Positions 1 through 7,991 of a stretch of 64,000 bases of DNA are shown one piece after another; the first letter of the stretch is position 1, and every line of letters begins with the position of its first letter. Where the stretch lies: assembly GCF_019645815.1 (NCBI RefSeq), contig NZ_CP080997.1, positions 1,616,880-1,680,879 of the forward strand, written 5' to 3'. The stretch is from Mycolicibacter heraklionensis (GTDB lineage: Bacteria > Actinomycetota > Actinomycetes > Mycobacteriales > Mycobacteriaceae). The notes under the pieces are model-generated. The model searched no databases and was not told the DNA's origin. It was given only the letters and a program-made list of their open reading frames with translations. The translations under genes were made by a program, and so were the position numbers.

Positions 1-21
1 GTGTGCTGTAAGAACAGAGGC

Positions 22-599
22 ATGAATCTGACGGCGTGGGCTGAGCGCAACGGTGTTGCGCGGGTGACCGCGTATCGCTGGTTTCACCCGGGCCAGTTGC
101 CTGTTGCGGCGCAACGGGTGGGGCGGCTGATCCTGATGAACGATGTAGCCGCTGAGCCAGTCCAGAATCGGCGGACGGCGGTGTATGCGCGGGTCTTGTC
201 GGCGGATCAGAAGACCGATCTGGATCGGCAGGTGGCTCGGGTGACCGCGTGGGCCACTGCTGAACAGATTCCGGTCGACAAGGTGGTGACTGAGGTCGGT
301 TTGGCATTGAACGGGCGCCGCCGTAAGTTCCTGGCCTTGCTGCGCGACCCGACTGTTAGTCAGATCGTGGTGGAGCACCGGGATAGGTTCTGCCGTTTCG
401 GCTCTGAGTATGTCGAAGCCGCACTCGCTGCCCAGGGCCGCGAGTTGCTCGTGGTTGATGCCGCTGAGGTAGACGACGATTAGTACGCGATATGACTGAA
501 ATTCTCGCCAGGATGGGCGTCCGGCTTTACGGGAAGCGGGCTGCGGCTAACCGAGCCAAACGTGCGATTGCCGCTGCCGGCGATGGCGAGGCGGCCTGA
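22..599 (+). pseudogene. IS607-type serine recombinase (TnpA), frameshifted and lacking its catalytic serine
   Basis: The N-terminus is a MerR-like helix-turn-helix (AWAERNGVARVTAYRWF, residues 4-20), followed by a serine-recombinase domain (YARV...SADQK, DLDRQ, EHRDRFCRFG). Two lesions are visible. First, the nucleophile position in the YARVS motif is Leu (TTG) instead of Ser (TCG), a one-base change. Second, the frame stops at 481-483; adding one T before 481 restores the expected DLVRDMTEIL sequence and the frame then runs cleanly to the stop at 597-599. A one-base deletion is therefore the simplest reading. The ATG at 22 fits the family N-terminus. Translation from 22 gives 153 residues instead of about 192. 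Confidence 0.88.
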
Positions 600-1987
600 T
601 GGCGCGCTTCGATATTCCCGAGGGTTGGTCGGCGCAGGCGTTCCGGTTCACGTTGGACCCGACCGAAGCCCAAGCTCGTGCGCTGGCACGACATTTCGGC
701 GCTCGTCGTAAGGCATACAACTGGGCTGTGGCCACCTTGAAGGCCGATATTCAGGCGTGGCGTGAGACTGGCATCGAGACGGCGAAGCCTTCGCTGCCGG
801 TGCTGCGAAAGCGGTGGAACCAGGTCAAGAACGATGTGTGTGTCAATGCCGAGACCGGTGCGGTGTGGTGGGCGGAGTGCTCGAAGGAGGCCTACGCCGA
901 CGGGATTGCCGGCGCGGTGGATGCCTACTGGAATTGGCAGACCTCTCGTGCCGGCGCCCGGGCTGGCCGGAGAGTTGGTTTTCCGCGATTCAAGCGCAAA
1001 GGCCGTGACTGCGACCGCGTGTCGTTCACGACCGGGGCGATGCGGGTGGAGCCCGACCGCCGCCACCTCACACTTCCGGTGATCGGCTGTGTACGCACCC
1101 ATGAGAACACCCGCCGGCTGCAACGGCTCATCGCGAAAGACCGAGCGCGGGTGTTGGCGATCTCGGTTCGCCGCAACGGTACCCGAATGGATGCGAGTGT
1201 GCGCGTGCTGATGCAGCGCCCCCAGCGGCCCAACGTGGCATTCCCGGGTTCGCGGGTCGGTGTCGATGTGGGGGTGCGTCGACTGGCGACCGTGGCCAAC
1301 GACACCGGTGAGGTCATCGAGCGAGTTGCCAACCCGCGCCCGCTCGATGCCGCCCTCACGCAGCTGCGGCGGGTCAGCCGGGCTCGGTCGCGCTGCAGGA
1401 AAGGCTCACGGCGCTATCGTGAGCGCACCACCGAGATGTCCCGGCTGCACCGCCGGGTCAACGATGTCCGTACCCATCACCTGCACGTCCTGACCACGCG
1501 ATTGGCCAAAACCCACGGCCGCATCGTTGTCGAAGGCTTGGACGCTGCCGGGATGCTGCGGCAAAAGGGCCTGTCAGGGGCGCGCGCCCGCCGGCGCGCG
1601 CTCTCCGATGCGGCTCTGGGCACCCCGCGCCGGCACCTGTCCTACAAGACGGGCTGGTACGGATCGTCACTGGTGGTCGCCGACTGTTGGTTCCCCTCGT
1701 CGAAAACCTGCCACGCCTGCGGGCATGTGCAAGATATCGGCTGGGGCGAACAGTGGCGATGCGATGACTGCTCGACATCGCACCACCGCGACGACAACGC
1801 CGCGATCACCCTCGCACGCTACGAGGAGCCCGCTATGGGCAATAGTGTCGTCGGCCCAGTTGGGGCCGCCGTCAAGCGTGGAGCCGACCGTAAGACCCAG
1901 CCTGGCCGGGCAGGTGGCCGTGAAACGCGGAAGGGAGGCAGTCACACGGTTGCCGAACATCCCCGAGACGGGGTGCAAGTCGCGTGA
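599..1987 (+). CDS. tnpB: TnpB, RNA-guided nuclease of IS607-family element
   Basis: This 462-residue protein is of the TnpB family, ancestors of Cas12, which use an RNA from the element's right end to cut DNA and so favour element retention. The three RuvC acidic residues are present: Asp223 (GVDVGVRRLATV), Glu312 (IVVEGLDAAGM) and Asp398 (HHRDDNAA). The zinc ribbon is complete, with CHACG and CDDC at about 376-393. The N-terminal helix-turn-helix OrfB region (FRFTLDPTEAQARAL) is intact. The last 50 or so codons are Gly/Arg-rich, as is usual where the guide-RNA scaffold overlaps the 3' end. It appears functional although the partner recombinase is not. Confidence 0.9.
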   Translation: MARFDIPEGWSAQAFRFTLDPTEAQARALARHFGARRKAYNWAVATLKADIQAWRETGIETAKPSLPVLRKRWNQVKNDVCVNAETGAVWWAECSKEAYADGIAGAVDAYWNWQTSRAGARAGRRVGFPRFKRKGRDCDRVSFTTGAMRVEPDRRHLTLPVIGCVRTHENTRRLQRLIAKDRARVLAISVRRNGTRMDASVRVLMQRPQRPNVAFPGSRVGVDVGVRRLATVANDTGEVIERVANPRPLDAALTQLRRVSRARSRCRKGSRRYRERTTEMSRLHRRVNDVRTHHLHVLTTRLAKTHGRIVVEGLDAAGMLRQKGLSGARARRRALSDAALGTPRRHLSYKTGWYGSSLVVADCWFPSSKTCHACGHVQDIGWGEQWRCDDCSTSHHRDDNAAITLARYEEPAMGNSVVGPVGAAVKRGADRKTQPGRAGGRETRKGGSHTVAEHPRDGVQVA

Positions 1988-3321
1988 CCACTAATGATCA
2001 CTCACTTGCAACGGCGGACAAGCCGGGGCGATCCCGGATCGTGGCGTGGGCCCTGTGGGACACCGGCGCGGCCGGTGTCAGCGCCATCGTGGTGACGTTC
2101 GTGTACTCGGTGTATCTGACCAGCAGTGTCGGCCGCGACCTGCCCGGACAGGTGTCCCCGGCCAGCTGGCTGGGCCGCACCCTGGCCATTTCCGGGCTGA
2201 CCGTGGCCGCGATAGCGCCGGTGATCGGGGTCTGGGTGGCCGCCCCGCACCGTCGTCGCGTGACGCTGGCGGTGCTGACCGGTACCGCAGCGGTGCTGAC
2301 CGCCTCGATGAGCCTGATCCGTGACGAACCCGCCTACCTGGCTCCGGGACTGCTGCTGCTGGCGCTGGTCGCCGCGTGCGGCGACCTGGCCGGCGTGCCC
2401 TACAACGCCATGCTGCGGCAGCTGTCGACGCCGCAGAACTCCGGGCGGATCTCCGGCTTCGGCTGGGCGGCGGGCTATGCCGGCAGCGTGGTGTTGTTGC
2501 TGCTCGTCTATGTGGGCTGCATCGCCGGCAGCGGTCCCACCCGCGGCCTGCTCGGCTTGTCCACCGAGGGCGGCCACAACATTCGGGTGGCGATGCTGCT
2601 GGCCGCGGCCTGGCTGACGGTGTTCGCCTTGCCGTTGCTGCTCACCGCGCACCGCCTGGCCGGCGAGGGCGAGGAGCCTCCGCTGCGGCTCGGGTTCTTC
2701 GGCGGTTACCGCCAGCTGTGGCGCGACATCACCGCGGAATGGCACCGCGACCGCAACCTGGTCTTCTACCTGGTGGCCAGCGCGATCTTCCGCGACGGGC
2801 TGGCCGGGGTGTTCGCGTTCGGTGCGGTGCTCGGCGTCAACGTCTATGGCATCTCGGCCGGCGACGTCCTGATCTTCGGGGTGGCCGCCAGCGTGGTCGC
2901 CGCGGTGGGCGCTATCACCGGTGGCCTGCTCGACGACCGGATCGGATCCAAAACCGTCATCGTCGGGTCACTGGTCGCGATGATCGCCGCCGGCACCACG
3001 CTGATGACGCTGTCCGGACCCCGGGCGTTCTGGGCCTGTGGGCTGGTGCTGTGTCTGTTCATCGGGCCGACCCAATCCGCGGCGCGCACCCTGCTGCTGC
3101 GGATGGCGCAGGACGGTCGGGATGGGTTCGAAGGGGTGGCGTTCGGCCTCTACACGATGACCGGTCGGGCGGTGTCGTTCCTGGCGCCGTGGCTGTTCTC
3201 GGTCTTCGTCGACGTCTTCGGCACCGACCGGGCGGGCATGGGCGGGCTGTGCACGGTGTTGTTGCTCGGTCTGCTCGCGGTCCTGCCGGTGCGCGTCAGC
3301 CGGCCGCCGCGCACACCGTGA
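1984..3321 (+). CDS. MFS transporter (Rv2508c-like)
   Basis: The 445-residue integral membrane protein has about 12 hydrophobic segments and resembles the mycobacterial Rv2508c/UMF1-type MFS family. Recognisable stretches are RIVAWALWDTGA at the N-terminus, VPYNAMLRQLSTPQ and SGFGWAAGYAGSV in the first half, and FGLYTMTGRAVSFLAPWLF near the end. The substrate is unknown. The GTG start overlaps the tnpB stop by 4 bases and gives an N-terminus about as long as remembered homologues. The IS607 element therefore abuts the start codon, and native upstream control may be lost or replaced by read-through. The 3' end overlaps the convergent gene by 26 bases. Confidence 0.82.
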   Translation: MTTNDHSLATADKPGRSRIVAWALWDTGAAGVSAIVVTFVYSVYLTSSVGRDLPGQVSPASWLGRTLAISGLTVAAIAPVIGVWVAAPHRRRVTLAVLTGTAAVLTASMSLIRDEPAYLAPGLLLLALVAACGDLAGVPYNAMLRQLSTPQNSGRISGFGWAAGYAGSVVLLLLVYVGCIAGSGPTRGLLGLSTEGGHNIRVAMLLAAAWLTVFALPLLLTAHRLAGEGEEPPLRLGFFGGYRQLWRDITAEWHRDRNLVFYLVASAIFRDGLAGVFAFGAVLGVNVYGISAGDVLIFGVAASVVAAVGAITGGLLDDRIGSKTVIVGSLVAMIAAGTTLMTLSGPRAFWACGLVLCLFIGPTQSAARTLLLRMAQDGRDGFEGVAFGLYTMTGRAVSFLAPWLFSVFVDVFGTDRAGMGGLCTVLLLGLLAVLPVRVSRPPRTP

Positions 3322-4066
3322 GGATCGAACCGGTGCGCTGACGGACCCGGGTGCCGTCCACCGATACCGAGCAGGTGATCTGCTCGCCGAAATTGACCAC
3401 CGTGACCGCCGCGGCCGTCGTCGCCGGCGGCGTCAGTGTCACCTGCTTGCTCCACGGCAGAGCCACATTGAACTCGGTCTGCAATATTCCGCCGGTATCG
3501 ATATAGGCGATGCTGAGCGCCCTGCCGGTCCCGCTGACGCTGTAGACGATCGTCTCGGGGACACCGGCGGTGGTCGAGGTCGTCGGTGGCGGTGCGGTCG
3601 TCGTGGTGCTGGGCGCGGGAGTCCGTGACGGTGGCGGAGTGGTGGTGGGGACGCGCTTGGGAACCGGGGTGCTTGGCGCTGTCGGCAGCGGGGTCACCGG
3701 CGTCACGGTGGCCGAATTGCGCTGCGAGCCATTGGCGATCACCAGGGCGATCACCATGCCGACCACCAGCAGCACTGCGGCACCGGCCACCAGAAACAGC
3801 CAGTTGGGGAATCTCGGGGGCTCCGGCGGTCCGCCCTCGCCGCCGCCTACCGGTCCACCTGGCGGGGGCTGGGGCGGCTCCCAGTGTTGCCGCGGCAACT
3901 GCTCGGTCGGGTGGGGAGCCTGCGGCGGATAGCCGGGCGGGTACGTCGGGAGCTGCCCGGCGTACGCCGGGTCGACGTATGGCGGAAAGCCGTAGGTCGG
4001 CGGTTCGGACGCTCCACCGCGCTGCCACTGCTGATTGGAACCATCCGGTCGGTACGGATCGGTCAT
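3296..4066 (-). CDS. proline-rich single-pass membrane protein (Rv2507-like)
   Basis: The N-terminal 85 or so residues form a Pro/Tyr/Gly-rich cytoplasmic region. One transmembrane helix follows (NWLFLVAGAAVLLVVGMVIALVIA, about 89-112, described here only by its ends), then a Thr/Pro-rich linker and a C-terminal extracytoplasmic domain of about 90 residues that resembles the MmpS-type fold (VYSVSGTGRALSIAYIDTGG). This is the build of mycobacterial proline-rich membrane proteins next to bkaR. Function is unknown. ATG 4066 is preferred over the upstream in-frame GTG at 4072 because GAGG sits 5 bases before it. It is tail-to-tail with the MFS gene. Confidence 0.8.
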   Translation of the reverse strand: MTDPYRPDGSNQQWQRGGASEPPTYGFPPYVDPAYAGQLPTYPPGYPPQAPHPTEQLPRQHWEPPQPPPGGPVGGGEGGPPEPPRFPNWLFLVAGAAVLLVVGMVIALVIANGSQRNSATVTPVTPLPTAPSTPVPKRVPTTTPPPSRTPAPSTTTTAPPPTTSTTAGVPETIVYSVSGTGRALSIAYIDTGGILQTEFNVALPWSKQVTLTPPATTAAAVTVVNFGEQITCSVSVDGTRVRQRTGSILTVCAAAG

Positions 4067-4132
4067 GCCCACCTCATGGCTTGCAGGGTACCTGCGCCGA
4101 GCGCTCGCGGCCGGGACGTCGGGCGCGCCCGA

Positions 4133-4786
4133 CTAAATTCCGACGGCGCCCAGCGCGCTGATCGTCATCGCCCGCAACACCGCTCGCGAGCGTTCCGGCC
4201 CGGCCGATTTGGCTCCGGAGGGCTTCACGCTGTGCGGGGTCGAGTTCAACAAGCCGAACGCCGCATGGGCCATCAGCCGCGCATCGGCCTCGGCCAGCCC
4301 GGGACGCAGCGCACACAACACGCTCACCCACACCTCCACGTACTGACGCTGGGCGCTGCGCACTTGGCGCTGCGCGGCGGCCGGCAGATGCGCCAGGTCA
4401 CGGTCCTGGATCCGAATCAGGTCCGGCTCGCCGAGGGCGAAATCGAGATGAAAATCGACCAGGCCGTCCAGCACTTCCTGCGGGCTGCGTCCGCTGGCTT
4501 CGACGGCGCGCGCCCCCGCGAGCAGCCGGGTGCTGATACCGACCAGCAACTCCACCAGCAGTGCTTCCTTGCCCGCGAAGTGTCGGTAGATGGCCGGGCC
4601 GCTTACGCCGGCGGCCGCGCCGATGTCCTCCAGCCGCACGGCCGGGTAGCCGCCCTGGGCGAAGAGGCGTTCGGCGGCCGTGAGCAACTGGCTACGCCGG
4701 TCGGACTTCAGCCGGCTGCGCCGGTTGGCCGGCTCGTCGTTGCCCGCCGAGTCGGCCGAGATGGACTTCGGAATGGAAGAAGCCAT
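4133..4786 (-). CDS. bkaR: TetR-family repressor BkaR (branched-chain keto-acid locus)
   Basis: This 217-residue TetR regulator is divergent from fadD35. The DNA-binding domain lies at about 28-75 (RRSQLLTAAERLFAQGGYPAVRLEDIGAAAGVSGPAIYRHFAGKEALL, seen as the usual helix-turn-helix pattern). The rest is a ligand-binding helical domain. In M. tuberculosis the protein at this position (Rv2506) represses the neighbouring branched-chain keto-acid genes. Two matching palindromes here, at 4814 and 6562, fit that role. ATG 4786 is chosen because GGAGG lies 4 bases upstream. The ligand is presumably an acyl-CoA of the pathway, which is inference. Confidence 0.85.
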   Translation of the reverse strand: MASSIPKSISADSAGNDEPANRRSRLKSDRRSQLLTAAERLFAQGGYPAVRLEDIGAAAGVSGPAIYRHFAGKEALLVELLVGISTRLLAGARAVEASGRSPQEVLDGLVDFHLDFALGEPDLIRIQDRDLAHLPAAAQRQVRSAQRQYVEVWVSVLCALRPGLAEADARLMAHAAFGLLNSTPHSVKPSGAKSAGPERSRAVLRAMTISALGAVGI

Positions 4787-4804
4787 CACGCCTCCGCTCC
4801 GTCG

Positions 4805-4833
4805 TGGACATCTCAGTTAATGGCCACTAACGT
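4805..4833 (+). promoter_or_regulatory. fadD35 promoter with BkaR-type operator
   Basis: A -35 box TGGACA (4805-4810) is separated by 17 bases from a -10 TAACGT (4828-4833). Between and over them lies the operator CAGTTAATGGCCACTAACGT (4814-4833), whose core GTTAATGGCCACTAAC is an inverted repeat with one mismatched pair. It sits in the bkaR-fadD35 intergenic region, so it would block fadD35 and probably bkaR as well. A near-identical box occurs before scoA. Confidence 0.72.
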
Positions 4834-4888
4834 AACACCCGTCGCCTCGGAACACATCCGACTTCGGGCGGCACCGGTGGAGGGGCCG

Positions 4889-6529
4889 ATGGCAACTGCG
4901 GTACCCGCGGCACAGGACGACTTGTCCTACGCCCGCGGCGGGTCCCACCCCGCCCTGTTGGAGACGACGATCGGCGCCAACCTCGCGGCCACCGCGAGTG
5001 CGTTCCCCGATCGCGATGCGTTGGTTGACGTTCCGTCGGGCCGGCGCTGGACCTACGCCGAACTCTCCGCCGATGTGCGGCGTCTGGCCACCGGCCTGCT
5101 GAAAGCCGGTATCAGCACGGGGGACCGGGTGGGCATTTGGGCGCCCAACTGCGCCGAATGGGTTTTGACCCAGTACGCCACCGCCGAGATCGGCGCAATC
5201 CTGGTCAACGTCAACCCCGCGTACCGCACCCACGAATTGGCCTATGCGCTCAAGCAATCCGGGGTCGCGATGGTCATCTCAGCATCGCGTTTCAAGACGT
5301 CCGACTACGTCGGCATGCTGCGGGAGGTGGCCCCCGAATGCCCGGATCTGCGCGAGGCGGTGTTCATCGGCTCTGCTCGGTGGCAGGAGCTGGCAGGTAC
5401 GCCGATCGATGCGACAACACTGACGCAGGTGGCGGCGACACTACAAGCCCACGACCCCATCAATATCCAATACACCTCGGGCACAACGGGTTACCCCAAG
5501 GGCGCGACGCTAAGCCATCGCAACATCCTCAACAACGGCTACCTGGTCGGTGAACTGCTCGGCTACACCGAAGCGGATCGGATCTGCCTTCCCGTGCCGC
5601 TTTATCACTGCTTCGGTCTGGTGATGGGGAGCCTGGCGGCGACCAGTCACGGCGCGGCCATCGTCTTGCCGGGGCCCGGCTTCGATCCGGCGGCCACGCT
5701 GCGGGCCGTGCAGGATGAGGCGTGCACCAGCCTCTACGGGGTGCCGACCATGTTCATCGCCGAGCTCGGCCAGCCCGACTTCGGGCAGTATGACCTCACC
5801 AGCCTGCGCACCGGGATCATGGCGGGATCGCCGTGCCCGGCCCAGGTGATGCGACGGGTCATCGACGACATGCACATGGCCGGGGTCGCGATCTGCTACG
5901 GCATGACCGAGACCTCCCCGGTGTCGACCCAAACCCGCGCCGATGACTCGCTGGCGCAGCGAGTCGAGACCGTCGGGCAGGTCGGCCCGCATCTCGAGAT
6001 CAAGCTGACCGACCCGGACACCCGCGCGACGGTGCCGCGCGGGCGGGTCGGCGAGCTGTGCACCCGCGGCTATTCGGTGATGACCGGTTACTGGAACGAC
6101 CCGGACAAGACCGCGGCGGCCATCGATGCGGGCGGCTGGATGCACACCGGCGACCTGGCCGTCATGGACGGCGACGGCTATGTGCGCATCACCGGGCGGA
6201 TCAAGGACATGGTGATCCGCGGCGGGGAGAACATCTACCCGCGCGAGATCGAGGAATTCCTCCACACCCATCCCGACATCCGCGACGCCCAGGTCATCGG
6301 CGTGCCCGACGACACCTACGGCGAGGAGCTGATGGCGGTGGTGATGATGCGCGACGGGGCGCCACCACTGACCGCCGAGCGGCTGCGGGAGTTCTGCACC
6401 GGGCGCCTGGCGCACTTCAAGGTGCCGCGGTACGTCCGGGTCGTGACCGAGTTTCCGATGACGGTCACCGGCAAGGTCCGCAAGGACGAGATGCGCCAGC
6501 AGGCAATCGAGCATTTGGGCGGCGGCTGA
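4889..6529 (+). CDS. fadD35: acyl-CoA synthetase FadD35
   Basis: This 546-residue AMP-forming acyl-CoA ligase activates a carboxylic acid through an acyl-adenylate. Visible motifs are the P-loop-like YTSGTTGYPKG (about 194-204), YGMTETSP (about 336), HTGDLA (about 420), GRIKDMVIRGGENIYP (about 436-451) and the catalytic lysine in TVTGKVRKDE near 527. ATG 4889 follows GGAGG and gives the family N-terminus. The earlier in-frame ATG at 4820 lies within the operator and is rejected. Its place beside the leucine genes suggests a branched or short acyl substrate, but this is not proven. Confidence 0.87.
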   Translation: MATAVPAAQDDLSYARGGSHPALLETTIGANLAATASAFPDRDALVDVPSGRRWTYAELSADVRRLATGLLKAGISTGDRVGIWAPNCAEWVLTQYATAEIGAILVNVNPAYRTHELAYALKQSGVAMVISASRFKTSDYVGMLREVAPECPDLREAVFIGSARWQELAGTPIDATTLTQVAATLQAHDPINIQYTSGTTGYPKGATLSHRNILNNGYLVGELLGYTEADRICLPVPLYHCFGLVMGSLAATSHGAAIVLPGPGFDPAATLRAVQDEACTSLYGVPTMFIAELGQPDFGQYDLTSLRTGIMAGSPCPAQVMRRVIDDMHMAGVAICYGMTETSPVSTQTRADDSLAQRVETVGQVGPHLEIKLTDPDTRATVPRGRVGELCTRGYSVMTGYWNDPDKTAAAIDAGGWMHTGDLAVMDGDGYVRITGRIKDMVIRGGENIYPREIEEFLHTHPDIRDAQVIGVPDDTYGEELMAVVMMRDGAPPLTAERLREFCTGRLAHFKVPRYVRVVTEFPMTVTGKVRKDEMRQQAIEHLGGG

Positions 6530-6581
6530 CATGGCTGCCTGAGAATGGTATTCTCTGGCATCAGTTAATGAACATTAACTG
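6526..6581 (+). promoter_or_regulatory. promoter and BkaR-type operator of the sco-acc-fadE operon
   Basis: A strong promoter is readable: -35 CTGACA (6526-6531, overlapping the fadD35 stop), 17-base spacer, -10 TATTCT (6549-6554). The expected start of transcription is near 6561, directly at the operator CAGTTAATGAACATTAACTG (6562-6581), a perfect 9-bp inverted repeat around AA. It shares its half-site with the box at 4814. A separate dyad GAGAATGGTATTCTC (6541-6555) covers the -10. Confidence 0.78.
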
Positions 6582-6597
6582 AAATGAGGAGGCGCGC

Positions 6598-7353
6598 GTG
6601 GCGATAGACAAGGTCGTGGCGACGGCGGCAGAGGCCGTGGCCGACGTGACCGACGGCGCGTCACTGGCGGTTGGCGGGTTCGGACTCTGCGGCATTCCGG
6701 AGGCGTTGATCGACGCCCTGCTCCAGCTCGGGGTCACCGATCTGGAGACGGTGTCGAACAACTGCGGCGTCGACGGCGTCGGCCTGGGAGTGCTGTTGGA
6801 GCACAAGCGCATCCGCCGCACCGTCAGCTCCTATGTGGGCGAGAACAAGGAGTTCGCCCGGCAGTTCCTCTCCGGCGAGCTCGAAGTGGAGCTGACCCCG
6901 CAGGGGACCCTCGCCGAGCGGCTGCGTGCCGGCGGCGCCGGAATCCCGGCGTTCTACACGCCCACCGGCGTGGGCACCCAGGTCGCCGACGGCGGCCTGC
7001 CGTGGCGCTATGACGGGGCCGGCGGGGTGGCGGTGGCCTCGCCGCCGAAGGAGACCCGGGAGTTCGACGGGCGCACCTATGTTCTGGAGCGGGCGATCCG
7101 CACCGACTTCGCGCTGGTGCACGCCTGGAAGGGCGACCGGCACGGCAATCTCGTCTACCGCGAGGCCGCCGCCAACTTCAACCCGGACTGCGCTGCGGCG
7201 GGCCGGATCACCATCGCCGAGGTCGAGCATCTGGTGGAGCCCGGCGAGATCTGCCCCGCCGAGGTGCACACCCAGGGAGTTTTCGTGCACCGCGTGGTGC
7301 ATGTGCCCAATCCGATCAAGCGAATCGAGCGGGAGACGGTGCGCGAGTCATGA
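6598..7353 (+). CDS. scoA: succinyl-CoA:3-ketoacid CoA-transferase, subunit A
   Basis: Subunit A (251 residues) of the CoA-transferase that moves CoA from succinyl-CoA to acetoacetate, giving acetoacetyl-CoA. The glycine-rich CoA-transferase signature [13 protein letters not shown] lies at about 22-34, with [15 protein letters not shown] and [14 protein letters not shown] further on. The GTG start follows a GAGGAGG ribosome site. It is the first gene of an operon with tightly overlapping members. Leucine breakdown ends in acetoacetate, so ScoAB completes the route. Confidence 0.9.
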   Translation: MAIDKVVATAAEAVADVTDGASLAVGGFGLCGIPEALIDALLQLGVTDLETVSNNCGVDGVGLGVLLEHKRIRRTVSSYVGENKEFARQFLSGELEVELTPQGTLAERLRAGGAGIPAFYTPTGVGTQVADGGLPWRYDGAGGVAVASPPKETREFDGRTYVLERAIRTDFALVHAWKGDRHGNLVYREAAANFNPDCAAAGRITIAEVEHLVEPGEICPAEVHTQGVFVHRVVHVPNPIKRIERETVRES

Positions 7354-7991
7354 CACTCACCAGAGACGAGCTGGCCGCGCGAGTGGCCTCCGAGCTGCGC
7401 GACGGGCAGTATGTCAACCTCGGCATCGGACTGCCCACCTTGATTCCCAACCACATTCCCGACGGCGTCAGCGTGGTGCTGCACTCGGAGAACGGAATCC
7501 TCGGGGTCGGCCCTTACCCGCTGCGTGAAGACCTCGACGCCGACCTGATCAACGCCGGCAAGGAAACGGTGACGGTCCTGCCCGGAGCGTCGTTCTTCTC
7601 GTCGTCGGCCTCGTTCGGAGTCGTCCGCGGCGGGCACCTCGACGTGGCGGTCCTTGGCGCCATGCAGGTTTCGGCCGCCGGGGACCTGGCCAACTGGATG
7701 ATCCCCGGCAAGATGATCAAAGGCATGGGCGGGGCGATGGACCTGGTGCACGGCGCGCGCCGGGTGATCGTGATGATGGAGCACGCCGCCAAAGACGGCA
7801 GCGCCAAGATCGTCGAGCAGTGCACGCTGCCGCTGACCGGGGCCCGCTGCGTCAACCGGATCATCACCGACCTGGCCGTCATCGACGTCACCGAGGCGGG
7901 CTTGCAGCTGGTCGAGACCGCCCCGGGCGTCTCCGTCGACGAAGTCGTCGCAAAAACCGATGCTCCGCTGGATCTTTCGGCACTGTCATGA
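7350..7991 (+). CDS. scoB: succinyl-CoA:3-ketoacid CoA-transferase, subunit B
   Basis: Subunit B (213 residues) carries the catalytic glutamate that forms the enzyme-CoA thioester: Glu47 in [13 protein letters not shown]. The start ATG overlaps the scoA stop by 4 bases, so the two subunits are translationally coupled. Further family motifs are [11 protein letters not shown] near 33 and [28 protein letters not shown] in the middle, quoted here only in part by its ends GGHLD and MIPGK. Confidence 0.9.
   Translation: MTLTRDELAARVASELRDGQYVNLGIGLPTLIPNHIPDGVSVVLHSENGILGVGPYPLREDLDADLINAGKETVTVLPGASFFSSSASFGVVRGGHLDVAVLGAMQVSAAGDLANWMIPGKMIKGMGGAMDLVHGARRVIVMMEHAAKDGSAKIVEQCTLPLTGARCVNRIITDLAVIDVTEAGLQLVETAPGVSVDEVVAKTDAPLDLSALS

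Larger units (their letters stand above)
1..1987 (+). mobile_element. IS607-family element (left end outside window)
   Basis: Two overlapping genes in the order serine recombinase then tnpB are the classic IS607 layout. The recombinase stop and tnpB start share one base (stop 597-599, ATG 599-601). The left end lies before base 1. The right end is not visible as an inverted repeat, which is normal for IS607. The next gene, a chromosomal MFS transporter, begins inside the tnpB stop codon, so the right boundary lies near 1985-2010. The recombinase is broken, so the element cannot move by itself. Confidence 0.85.

Noticed and set aside
481..483. Programmed frameshift in the IS607 recombinase
   Set aside because: There is no slippery run at the site, and the catalytic serine is also lost, so simple decay is more likely.
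3884..4888. Plus-strand open frame extending fadD35 upstream by about 335 codons
   Set aside because: It runs antisense through bkaR, contains no domain, and crosses the fadD35 promoter and operator. High-GC DNA often leaves such frames open.
4820..4888. In-frame ATG at 4820 as the fadD35 start
   Set aside because: It lies inside the operator and has no ribosome site; ATG 4889 has GGAGG and fits the family length.
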